NCBI GenBank assembly: GCA_963748075.1
Contig: CAVVHQ010000018.1
Location: forward strand, 1 to 64,000
Source of the DNA: VRUE01 sp963748075
GTDB lineage: Bacteria; Actinomycetota; Thermoleophilia; Solirubrobacterales; 70-9
DNA length: 64,000 bases
Direction: 5' to 3'
Below the pieces are notes generated by a model. The model was not told the origin of the DNA. It did no database searches and was given only the letters and a program-made list of their open reading frames with translations. The translations under genes and the position numbers were made by a program. Positions 53,209 through 63,082 of the stretch are shown here, piece after piece (within the stretch, counting starts at the first letter, position 1; each line of letters opens with the position of its first letter).

Positions 53209-53385
53209 GAGAGGCAGCAGCGTCAGCCTCTTCAGATTGCTGCTTTCTCAATGCTGAAGCCGTTTTGGCGCTTGATTCAATGGCGACGGCTTGGTTACCC
53301 GTAAGACCGAATCGCCCCCCCGACATAGGACGAAAAGCCCCGGAGGTCGCCGCCGTCACCGAGAGCTTTTGGAACTCGATGACAT

Positions 53386-53414
53386 CCAGGTCGGCCGACG
53401 AGCGACCGACCTGG
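53386..53414 (-). terminator. Stem-loop after katG
   Basis: CCAGGTCGG (53386-53394) and CCGACCTGG (53406-53414) pair perfectly with an 11-base loop, 9 bases after the katG stop. No T-run. Confidence 0.6.
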
Positions 53415-53423
53415 ACGTCGAGA

Positions 53424-55646
<2,223 letters not shown>

Positions 55647-55662
55647 GGGATTCCTTTCAGGG

Positions 55663-56124
55663 TCAGGGTTGTGATCGGGAACTGGGTGCGGCCGAGCAGT
55701 CGGGGCACCGGCCCCAATAGATGACCTCGGCCTCGTCGATCGCGAAGCCATGGTCCTCGGACGGGGTCAAGCAGGGGGTCGTGCCAACCGCGCAATCGAC
55801 GTCGGCGATTGCACCGCACGACCGGCACACGATGTGGTGATGGTTGTCGCCGACCCGCGACTCGTAGCGCGCCACGGAGCCCAGCGGCTGGATGCGCCGC
55901 ACCAGGCTCGCGTCAGTCAGCGCTCGCAGCACGTCGTAGACGGCCTGGAGGGACACCTCACCGAGGTCTTCGCGCGTGGCATCGATGATCGAGCTCGTGT
56001 CGGCGTGCGGATGATCATGCACTGCGGCCAGCACCGCCACGCGAGGACGGGTTGCGCGGAGGTTGGCCTCGCGCAACATGCGCTCGAGTTCCACGGTCGT
56101 CGGCACGGGCTGGAGTATGCCCAT
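55663..56124 (-). CDS. furA: FurA, Fur-family repressor of katG
   Basis: A 153-aa Fur protein: N-terminal winged helix (ANLRATRPRVAVLAAVHDHPHAD), then DNHHHIVCRSCGAIADVDCAVG and CPDC zinc-binding cysteines. Mycobacterial FurA represses the furA-katG operon and senses peroxide. ATG start (56122-56124) directly after the operator without an RBS, so the mRNA is probably leaderless. Confidence 0.95.
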   Translation of the reverse strand: MGILQPVPTTVELERMLREANLRATRPRVAVLAAVHDHPHADTSSIIDATREDLGEVSLQAVYDVLRALTDASLVRRIQPLGSVARYESRVGDNHHHIVCRSCGAIADVDCAVGTTPCLTPSEDHGFAIDEAEVIYWGRCPDCSAAPSSRSQP

Positions 56125-56144
56125 TTTCTGGAATCAATCAAGTC
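56125..56144 (-). promoter_or_regulatory. FurA operator/promoter region
   Basis: Read on the minus strand it is TTGATTGATTCCAGAAA directly before the start codon, which resembles the mycobacterial FurA box (TTGACT-ATTCCAGAAAA type). TTGATT may be the -35 and the site overlaps the transcription start. Confidence 0.65.
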
Positions 56145-56156
56145 TTCGTGGCGGCT

Positions 56157-57659
56157 TCAGCGGCGTAGCGCCGCCCGCCGCACCTTGCCGCTCGCCGTCT
56201 TCGGCAGCTCGGCGGCGAACTCGACGATCCGCGGGAACTTGTAGGGGGCGGTCTCGCGCTTGCAGTGCTCCTGCAGCTCGCGGGCCAGCGCCTCGCCTGG
56301 CTCGCGGCCGCGCGGCACGACGACCGCTCGCACCACGGCGCCGCGCTCGGGATCCGGCGCGGCGACCGCGACGGCCTCGGCGACCGCAGGGTGGGAGAGC
56401 AGCGCCGACTCGACCTCGACCGGGCCGATCCGGTAGCCGGAGGAGACGATGATGTCGTCGCCGCGGCCCTCGAAGAAGAGGTGCCCGTCCTGCTCGCGGA
56501 CCAGGTCGCCGGTCGGCCACCACTCGCCCTCGAAGCACTCCCCGTCGAGGTAGCGGGAGAAGAAGGTGGGGGAGGAGGAGGCGCGCAGCTGCAGTTCGCC
56601 CGCCTCGATCCGCACCTCGAACCCCGGCAGCGGCCGGCCCATCGAGCCGGGGACGACGGGTTCGCCGGTCAGGTTGCCGCTGATGTGCCCGGTCTCGGTT
56701 TGCCCGTAGCCGTCGGCCGGCTCGGCGCCCATCGCCTCGCGGAACGCGGCGACCGTCTCCGCCCCGAGCGCCTCGCCGGCGGAGACCATGCGGCGCAGGG
56801 CGGGGAGGGGTCGCAGCGCGGTGCGCGCGGCCAGCATCCGGTACTCGGTCGGCGCCTGGCAGAGCACGTTGACGCCCAGCGCCTCGGCGAGGTCGAGCCG
56901 CTCGGCCGGATCGAAGCGGCCGTCCTGGATCACCGCGGCGGCGCCGGTCAGCCAGGGGGCGAGGAAGACGTTGCGGGCCGACTTCGACCAGCCCGGAGCG
57001 GTGGTGCACCAGACCAGCTCGCCGGGGCGCGAGCCGAGCCACTGCTCGGCCTGGGCACGCTGTCCGGCCAGGTAGCGGTAGGCGTGGACGACGCCGCGCG
57101 GCTCGCCGGTCGTGCCGGAGGTGAAGACGATCAGCGCCGGGTCCTCGGCGCCCATCTGCTCGACCGCCGCCGGCGTCTCCTGCGGGCGGTCCTCGTCGAG
57201 CGTCGAGGCGACTTCGCCGAGGGTGATCGCCGGCACCTCGTCCGGGATCTCGTCGAGCAGCTCCTCTTCGACGACGCACAGGGCCGGCGCCGCGGCGCTG
57301 GTGCGCAGCTCCATGTCGTGGCGGCGGAGCTGCGGGCTGCAGGGCAGCGCCACCGCTCCCATCCGCCAGCAGGCGAGCAGCGACAGCGCCCACTCGATCC
57401 GGTTGCCGGCCAGGGTCATCACGACGTCGCCGCGCCGCACCCCGCGCGCCGCGAAGGCGCCCGAAAGCCCGGCCGAGCGGGCGATCAGCTCGCCGAAGCC
57501 CCAGTCGCGACGGCGTCCCTCGGCGTCGATCGCGACGATCCCCAGCCGCGAGGCCGGCGAGCGCTCCATCACGTCCTCGACGAAGTTCACCTGCGGCAGT
57601 CTGCCGCAGACACGCGCTGCTACGCGCCGCGCGCCGCGCGGTAGAGGTTTGAGTCGCAT
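56157..57659 (-). CDS. AMP-forming acyl-CoA synthetase
   Basis: Activates a carboxylic (fatty) acid to its CoA thioester via an acyl-AMP. The 500-aa protein carries the P-loop-like ALIVFTSGTTGEPRGVVHAY near residue 155, the A5-type DGYGQTETGHISGN motif near residue 325 and TGDLVREQDGHLFFEGRGDD near 405, and the C-terminal catalytic Lys in PKTASGKVRRAAL. The start ATG (57657-57659) lies inside a palindrome; a start at the later METs is possible. Confidence 0.92.
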   Translation of the reverse strand: MRLKPLPRGARRVAARVCGRLPQVNFVEDVMERSPASRLGIVAIDAEGRRRDWGFGELIARSAGLSGAFAARGVRRGDVVMTLAGNRIEWALSLLACWRMGAVALPCSPQLRRHDMELRTSAAAPALCVVEEELLDEIPDEVPAITLGEVASTLDEDRPQETPAAVEQMGAEDPALIVFTSGTTGEPRGVVHAYRYLAGQRAQAEQWLGSRPGELVWCTTAPGWSKSARNVFLAPWLTGAAAVIQDGRFDPAERLDLAEALGVNVLCQAPTEYRMLAARTALRPLPALRRMVSAGEALGAETVAAFREAMGAEPADGYGQTETGHISGNLTGEPVVPGSMGRPLPGFEVRIEAGELQLRASSSPTFFSRYLDGECFEGEWWPTGDLVREQDGHLFFEGRGDDIIVSSGYRIGPVEVESALLSHPAVAEAVAVAAPDPERGAVVRAVVVPRGREPGEALARELQEHCKRETAPYKFPRIVEFAAELPKTASGKVRRAALRR

Positions 57660-57682
57660 AGCGGTTCGAATCTCTACCGCGC
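57636..57682. repeat. Inverted repeat A upstream of the acyl-CoA synthetase
   Basis: GCGCGGTAGAG (57636-57646) and CTCTACCGCGC (57672-57682) are perfect 11-bp arms around 25 bases that hold the synthetase start codon. Confidence 0.6.
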
Positions 57683-57690
57683 CCTCGGGT

Positions 57691-57737
57691 CGGCGTTCGC
57701 ACTTTCCGTCCCATTGGAGAGCTAAGCGCGAACGCCG
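57691..57737. repeat. Inverted repeat B upstream of the acyl-CoA synthetase
   Basis: CGGCGTTCGC (57691-57700) and GCGAACGCCG (57728-57737) are perfect 10-bp arms. A third copy GCGAACGTCGCGGG lies 57757 onwards. It is directly beside repeat A. Confidence 0.6.
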
Positions 57738-57778
57738 CGGCGGGAGGGACAGCAATTGCGAACGTCGCGGGAAGCTCA

Positions 57779-58284
57779 GGCCTCCGAGAATCCGAGGCGG
57801 AGGTGGATGCCCGCAGCGAGCTCGACCCGCCCGCCTCGACCGTCGTCTACGAGCTGACCGAGCTGGGGCGCGGGCTGGAGCGCCCGCTGCTCGAGCTGGG
57901 CCGCTGGGGGCTCAACTTCTACGGCGTCGAGGACGTCGCCGGGCTCAAGTCGTCCGGGCTGCCGAACTCGCTGCGGGTGATCCTCCAGCCGCCCCCCGGC
58001 GCCGAGCTGACCGTGCAGCTGCACAGCGAGGGGCACTCGTTTCGGTTGCGGGTCGCGAGCCGGCTCGATCGCCGCGGAGCGGGGCGAGGCGCCGGACCCC
58101 GACCTCGACCATCTCGGGCTCGCCGCGGGACGTGGTCCGCCTGCTGGTCACCGGCGAGGAGGCGGAGAAGCTCGAGGTCGAGGGGGACCGCGGGGCGCTG
58201 GAGGAGCTGCGCGCGATGGTCGTCCTGCCCGAGCGCCTGCGCGAGGCGGCGCAGGCCGAGCTGGGAAGCGCCGCCCCGGCCTGA
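57779..58284 (+). pseudogene. HxlR-type regulator remnant with SCP2-like tail
   Basis: The first residues read RSELDPPASTVVYELTELGR then LERPLLELGRWG, the C-terminal half of an HxlR winged helix; the HTH half is absent. A SCP2-like segment follows (SLRVILQPPPGAELTVQLHSEG), and after a frame change near 58105 the line TISGSPRDVVRLLVTGEEAEK continues in another frame. Truncated and frameshifted, so most likely non-functional. Confidence 0.55.
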
Positions 58285-58292
58285 GCTAGCGG

Positions 58293-59504
58293 CTAGCGGA
58301 GCTCGGCGGAGCTCTTGCCGAGCAGCTGACGGGCGACGATCAGCAGCTGGATCTGCTGGGTGCCCTCGAAGATGTCGAGGATCTTCGCGTCGCGGGCCCA
58401 CTTCTCGAGCAGCTCGTCCTCGCCGTAGCCGGCAGCGCCGCACAGCTCGACGCAGCCGAGCGCCACCTCGACGCAGGTGCGCCCCGCCTTGGCCTTCGCC
58501 ATCGAGGCCTGCAGCGAGTTGGGCCGGCTGTTGTCGGCCATCCAGGCGGCGTGCAGGGTGAGCAGGCGGGACGCCTCGTAGTCGGCCTCCATCTCGAGGA
58601 AGCGGGCGACGGCGGCGGGCTGGGAGAGGGCGGGGAGGTCGTAGTCGATCTCGACCCCCGCCTCGGCGAGCAGCTCGCGGGTCCGCTCCAGCGAGGCGCG
58701 GGTGACCCCGACCGCCATCGCCGCGACCAGCGGCCGCGTGTTGTCGAAGGTCTGCATCGCTCCGGCGAAGCCCTGCTTGACGTCGATCTCGGGGCTGCCG
58801 AGCAGCGCCTCCTTCGGCACCCGGCAGTCCTGGAGGGTGAAGTTGGCGGTGTCCGAGGCGCGGATCCCGAGCTTGTGTTCGAGCCGGTCGAGCTTCAACC
58901 CGGGGTTGTCGCGCTCGACGATGAACGACTTGATCGCGGCGCGGCCCTTGGAGCGGTCGAGCGAGGCCCAGACGACGATCAGCTCGGCGCGGTCGCCGGA
59001 GGTGACGAAGATCTTCTCGCCGTTCAGCACGTACTCGTCGCCGTCCAGCTCGGCCGTGGTGCGGATCGCGGCCGAGTCCGAGCCGGCCTCCGGCTCGGTG
59101 ATCGCCATCGCCGCCCACTTGCCGCCGTAGCGCTCCAGCTGCTCCTCGCTCGCCACCGAGGCGATCGCCGAGTTGCCGAGGCCCTGGCGGGGCATCGAGA
59201 GCAGCAGGCCGACGTCGCCCCAGCACAGCTCGATGATCCCCAGCACGGTCGCCAGGTTGGAGCCGTTGCGGTTCTCGCCCTCGCCCTTGCCGGCGGACTC
59301 GCGGCGCACGCCGGCCGCGCCGGCGCCGCTGTCGCCGCCCTCGTTCATCCCGTCGATCAGCGAGGCGAGCATGTCCAGCTCCTTGGGATAGGCGTGCTCT
59401 TCCTCGTCGTAGCGGCGCGAGATCGGCCGGAAGACCTCGGTCGCGACCTGGTGGGCCTGGCTGACCAGCGGCTGGAGCTTCTTCGGTATCTCGAGGTTGA
59501 TCAT
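58293..59504 (-). CDS. Acyl-CoA dehydrogenase (copy A)
   Basis: A 403-aa FAD flavoprotein that makes the trans-2-enoyl-CoA in beta-oxidation. Motifs: AMAITEPEAGSDSAAIRTTA (FAD/substrate region), YGEDELLEKWARDAKILDIF near the C-terminus and EGTQQIQLLIVARQLL. The start ATG is 59502-59504, 15 bases before the stop of the next gene's frame. A near identical copy lies at 63083-64000, with no indel. Confidence 0.92.
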   Translation of the reverse strand: MINLEIPKKLQPLVSQAHQVATEVFRPISRRYDEEEHAYPKELDMLASLIDGMNEGGDSGAGAAGVRRESAGKGEGENRNGSNLATVLGIIELCWGDVGLLLSMPRQGLGNSAIASVASEEQLERYGGKWAAMAITEPEAGSDSAAIRTTAELDGDEYVLNGEKIFVTSGDRAELIVVWASLDRSKGRAAIKSFIVERDNPGLKLDRLEHKLGIRASDTANFTLQDCRVPKEALLGSPEIDVKQGFAGAMQTFDNTRPLVAAMAVGVTRASLERTRELLAEAGVEIDYDLPALSQPAAVARFLEMEADYEASRLLTLHAAWMADNSRPNSLQASMAKAKAGRTCVEVALGCVELCGAAGYGEDELLEKWARDAKILDIFEGTQQIQLLIVARQLLGKSSAELR

Positions 59505-59518
59505 CGTCTCGGGTCGCT

Positions 59519-60850
59519 CTAGACGAGCAGGGCGCCCTCCATGACGCCCGCTGCGCGGAGGTCGCGGTACCAGCGCTCGACCGGGTGCTCCTTGACGAAG
59601 CCGTGGCCGCCGAGCAGCTGCACGCCCGCCGAGCCGATCGCCATCCCCTTGGCGGCGCAGAGCCGCCGGGCCAGGGCCGCCTCGCGGGCGAAGCCGTCGC
59701 CCCGGTCGGCACGGCCGGCCGCGCGGTAGACGGCGAGCCGCATCCCGTCGGCCTCGATGCCGATCTCGGAGACCGCGAAGGCGACCGCCTGGCGGTTGGA
59801 GATCGGCTCGCCGAAGGCGCTGCGCTCCTTGACGTAGGGGATGACGTAGTCGAGGACGGCCTGCGAGGCGCCGACCGCGAGCGCGCTCCAGGCCAGCCGC
59901 GCCCGCTGCACGCATTCGGCGTAGGCGTCGCGCCCGCCCTCGCCGAGCAGCGCCGCGCCCGGCAGGCGGACGCCCTCGAGCAGCAGGCGACCGGTCGCGG
60001 CGGGGCGCAGGCCCATCGCCGGCTCCGGCTCGACCGCGAGGCCATCGGCGCCCGACTCGACCACGAACAGCGCCGGGCCGAGCTCCTCGGCCGCGGCGGC
60101 GAGGACGAACAGCTCGCAGTCGGCGGCGCGGGCGACCAGCGACTTGGCGCCGTCGAGCACCCAGTCCTCGCCGTCGCGGCGCGCCTTCGTCTCCAGCGCC
60201 AGCGGGTCGAACAGCGGCCGCGGCTCGAGCAGCGCCAGCGCCGCGGCCGGCACGTCCTCGCCGCTGAAGGCGGGCAGGTAGGTGGCCTGCTGCTCGGCCG
60301 TGCCCCAGTGGCCGATCGCGGTCGCGACCGCGCCCGGGGCGAGCGCCGCGTAGGCGATCCCCATGTCGCCGCCCGCGAGCGCCTCGCCGACCAGCGCGCT
60401 GGTCACCGCCGCCTGCTCGCGCATCGGGCCGCCCAGCTCCTCGGGGACGCCGAGCGTGTTGACGCCCAGCTCGTCGACCTGGGAGAGCAGCTCGGCCGGC
60501 GTCGCGCACGCGGCGTCGGCCGCCTGCGCGGCGGGCCGCACCTCCGCGGCGGCGAAGTCGCGCACCGCCTCCTGGAACATCTGCTGCTCGTCGTCGGGGG
60601 TGACGTCGAACAGGGCGCGCGGCTTGGCGGCCGCCTGGCGCGTTGGCCGGGCCAGCTTCTGCGCCGCCTTGAAGGTGCGCCCGGCGGCGGTCGCCGTGCG
60701 GAAGCCCTCCTTGCTGCTCCGGAACAGCGCCCGCTCGACTGGCTTGCGGGCCTTGATCCTGTCCAGCAGGTCGGAGCCGGCGAGCCAGTTGAGCGCCCGC
60801 AGGCCGAGCCCCATGCCGCGCTCCGCCACTCCCTTGTCGTTGCCGTTCAC
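59519..60850 (-). CDS. Acyl-CoA dehydrogenase-like protein (divergent)
   Basis: A 443-aa member of the acyl-CoA dehydrogenase family. N-terminal residues up to about 90 (ALNWLAGSDLLDRIKARKPV) are unusual; then EELGGPMREQAAV, the C-terminal FVKEHPVERWYRDLRAAGVMEG. The catalytic Glu of the usual GEGT motif is not obvious, so it may be a non-canonical or structural partner. GTG start (60848-60850) with AGGAGGAGGG RBS, overlapping the MaoC gene by 4 bases. Confidence 0.85.
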   Translation of the reverse strand: MNGNDKGVAERGMGLGLRALNWLAGSDLLDRIKARKPVERALFRSSKEGFRTATAAGRTFKAAQKLARPTRQAAAKPRALFDVTPDDEQQMFQEAVRDFAAAEVRPAAQAADAACATPAELLSQVDELGVNTLGVPEELGGPMREQAAVTSALVGEALAGGDMGIAYAALAPGAVATAIGHWGTAEQQATYLPAFSGEDVPAAALALLEPRPLFDPLALETKARRDGEDWVLDGAKSLVARAADCELFVLAAAAEELGPALFVVESGADGLAVEPEPAMGLRPAATGRLLLEGVRLPGAALLGEGGRDAYAECVQRARLAWSALAVGASQAVLDYVIPYVKERSAFGEPISNRQAVAFAVSEIGIEADGMRLAVYRAAGRADRGDGFAREAALARRLCAAKGMAIGSAGVQLLGGHGFVKEHPVERWYRDLRAAGVMEGALLV

Positions 60851-61851
60851 CCCTCCTCCTTCTCGCCGCTGGTTCGGTCCGCCGGCTTGCGGTCGTAGTT
60901 GTTCTCGGTATGCGGGAGCAAGTACGACCGCAATGGGGGCCGCACACGACCTTCGACGTGGGGGGTATGGCGCTTCGCGTCGCGCACCGCGAAGCCGATC
61001 TCCTCGCCCCCCGCGTCGCTGAGGAACTCGACCCGGGCGGGCAGCACGATCGGCTTGCGGAACCGCACCTCGACCGCGAAGGCGTCGGGCAGGCGGCCCG
61101 CGAGCGCCGCCAGGCAGCGCGCCTTGGTCCACATCCCGTGCGCGATCGCCCCCGGGAAGCCGAGCGGCCTGGCGGTCAGCGCGTGCATGTGGATCGGGTT
61201 GCGGTCGCCGGAGACGGCGGCGTAGCGGCGGCCGAGGTCGCCACCGAGCCGCCACTCGGCGCTCGGCGTCGGGCCGGGTTCATCGGCAGCGCCCTCCTCC
61301 GCCTCCCCATGAGGTCGTATTTCTTCTCGCATACCGGGCGAAACTGCGACATCACCTTGGGAGGGGCCGCGGCGCAGCATCGTGCTGACCGACTCCCAGG
61401 CCTTCTGGCGTCCGCTCCAGGCCTCGGTGAGCAGGCCGAAGGTGCGCCCGCGCGGGTGCGGCTCGAGCTTGCTCGGGCGGACGCGGAGCTTCAGCTCCTC
61501 GCCCAGGCCGATCGGCCGGTGCTGGACGATCCGGTTCTCGACGTGGACCAGGCCGACCGCGCCGAAGGGGAAGCTGCCGTCGGCCATCACCGCCAGGTGC
61601 AGCGGGAAGGCGAGCACGTGCGGGTAGGTGGGCGGCAGGCTGTCGCGCAGCGAGAAGCCGCAGACCTTGGCGTAGGCGGCCACCTTCTCGGGGTCGGGCC
61701 GCACTCCCGGCAAAACCAGCTCGGTGTCGGGGACCTCCTCGCCGCGGCCCGGCACGAAGGGCAGCAGCGAGGCGCCGGGGATCAGCGGCGCCGCGGCGCG
61801 CGCGTAGAGCGGCAGGACGCTGGGCGGGCTGTCGAGCGTCCGCGTCGCCAT
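60847..61851 (-). CDS. MaoC-like hot-dog dehydratase
   Basis: A 334-aa double hot-dog hydratase (enoyl-CoA hydratase 2 type). The C-terminal hot-dog has the catalytic SGDRNPIHMHALTARPLGFPG and IAHGMWTKA. The first half is a degenerate hot-dog. Two palindromes are inside the gene (60887-60933 and near 61310-61372), translated as LRSYLLPHTENNYDRKPAD and RREEIRPHGEA-type stretches. Hydrates trans-2-enoyl-CoA or 3-hydroxyacyl substrates. Confidence 0.88.
   Translation of the reverse strand: MATRTLDSPPSVLPLYARAAAPLIPGASLLPFVPGRGEEVPDTELVLPGVRPDPEKVAAYAKVCGFSLRDSLPPTYPHVLAFPLHLAVMADGSFPFGAVGLVHVENRIVQHRPIGLGEELKLRVRPSKLEPHPRGRTFGLLTEAWSGRQKAWESVSTMLRRGPSQGDVAVSPGMREEIRPHGEAEEGAADEPGPTPSAEWRLGGDLGRRYAAVSGDRNPIHMHALTARPLGFPGAIAHGMWTKARCLAALAGRLPDAFAVEVRFRKPIVLPARVEFLSDAGGEEIGFAVRDAKRHTPHVEGRVRPPLRSYLLPHTENNYDRKPADRTSGEKEEG
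60887..60933. repeat. Palindrome in the 3' end of the MaoC gene
   Basis: TTGCGGTCGTA (60887-60897) and TACGACCGCAA (60923-60933) are perfect 11-bp arms with a further GTTG/CAAG-type pairing inside. The loop TTCTCGGTATGCGGGAG resembles the interior of the element at 61310-61372. Confidence 0.65.
61310..61372. repeat. Second palindromic element in the MaoC gene
   Basis: An imperfect stem with CCTCCCCATGAGGTCGTAT on the left and TGCGACATCACCTTGGGAGG on the right; the interior TTCTCGCATACCGGGCGAAA matches the loop of the 60887 element in layout. Both are in the reading frame. Confidence 0.5.
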
Positions 61852-61913
61852 CAGATGGTCGACCCCCTGCTCAAGCGCGTCATCCAGGTGTGCGGGGTTG
61901 GGGGGTTGATCAT

Positions 61914-63011
61914 CTAAGCCCCCAGCAGGCTCTGGCCGCAGACCCGGACCACGTTGCCGTTGACGCCAGTCGAGGCGGGGCTGGCGAACCAGGCGATCGT
62001 CTCGGCAACGTCGACCGGCAGGCCGCCCTGCGACATGCTGTTCATCCGCCGCCCCGCTTCGCGCAGGGCAAGCGGCATCTTCGCGGTCATCTGCGTCTCG
62101 ATGAAGCCGGGGGCGACCGCGTTGATCGTCGCGCCGCGCTCCGCCAGGGAGGGCGCCAGCGCCTCGACCATGCCGATTACGCCCGCCTTCGAGGTCGCGT
62201 AGTTGGTCTGCCCCGCGTTGCCGGCGATGCCGCTCAGCGAGGAGACGCAGACGATCCGCCCGTTGTCGCGCAGCAGGCCGCGGAAGAGCAGCTCGTCGTC
62301 GATCCGCTCCTCGCTGGAGAGGTTGACCTCGAGCAGCGAGGTCCAGCGCTCCTCGGGCATCTTCGCGATCGTCCGGTCGCGGGTGACGCCGGCGTTGTGG
62401 ACGACCACGTCGACGCCGTCGTCCAGCCGCTCGGCGATCTTCGCCGGGGCATCCTCGCCGGTGATGTCCAGCTCGATCGTCTTGGCGCCGAGCCGCGCCG
62501 CGACCTTCGCCAGATCGTCGCCGAGGGCGGGGACGTCGAGCAGCACCAGCTTGGCGCCGTCGCGGTGCAGGGTCTCGGCGATCGCCTCGCCGATCCCGCG
62601 CGAGGCGCCGGTGACCAGCGCCACCTTGCCCGCCAGCGGTCGGTCCCAATCGACTTGCGGCGTCTTCGCGACGCCCGGCCCGACCTCGATCACCTGGCCG
62701 GAGACGTAGGCCGAGCGGGGGGAGAGGAGGAAGCGCAGGGTGGACTCGAGCTGGTCCTCGGCGCCGGCGGCGACGTGGACGAGCTGCACGGCGATGCCGC
62801 GGCCGACCTCCTTGCCGAGCGAGCGGGTGAACCCCTCCAGGGCGCGCTGCGCGGTCGCCTCGCGCGGCGCCAGGCCGGCCGGCGGCGTGCCCAGCACGAC
62901 GACGCGACCGCAGCGCTCGACCCGCCCCACGTTGGGGTGGAAGAAGCGCTGCAGCTCGACCAGCTCGGTCGAGTCGGAGATCCCGGTTGCGTCGAAGAGC
63001 AGGGCGTGCAC
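61914..63011 (-). CDS. FabG4-like 3-oxoacyl-ACP reductase, 5' part cut off
   Basis: A two-domain SDR. The second domain has TGASRGIGEAIAETLHRD, NAGVTRDRTIAKM, SSLSGIAGNAGQTNYATSKAG (Ser-Tyr-Lys) and DVAETIAWFASPASTG. The N-terminal half (a Rossmann-like domain) starts only at MHALLFDATGISDS. FabG4-type proteins are about 450 aa; here only 365 remain from this start, and open frame upstream (up to 63077) ends at the junction with the acyl-CoA dehydrogenase copy. So the first ~60-80 residues are lost. Whether it is expressed is unclear. Confidence 0.85.
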   Translation of the reverse strand: MHALLFDATGISDSTELVELQRFFHPNVGRVERCGRVVVLGTPPAGLAPREATAQRALEGFTRSLGKEVGRGIAVQLVHVAAGAEDQLESTLRFLLSPRSAYVSGQVIEVGPGVAKTPQVDWDRPLAGKVALVTGASRGIGEAIAETLHRDGAKLVLLDVPALGDDLAKVAARLGAKTIELDITGEDAPAKIAERLDDGVDVVVHNAGVTRDRTIAKMPEERWTSLLEVNLSSEERIDDELLFRGLLRDNGRIVCVSSLSGIAGNAGQTNYATSKAGVIGMVEALAPSLAERGATINAVAPGFIETQMTAKMPLALREAGRRMNSMSQGGLPVDVAETIAWFASPASTGVNGNVVRVCGQSLLGA

Positions 63012-63082
63012 CGGGCTGTCCGATCTCCGCGGCCGCGGGGCGCCGATCTCGACCGCGACGTTCTCCAGCCGCTTGGCGCTCC

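Noticed and set aside
58293..60947. An 884-codon minus-strand frame
   Set aside because: Only the last 403 codons are the acyl-CoA dehydrogenase; the rest overlaps the next gene in another frame.
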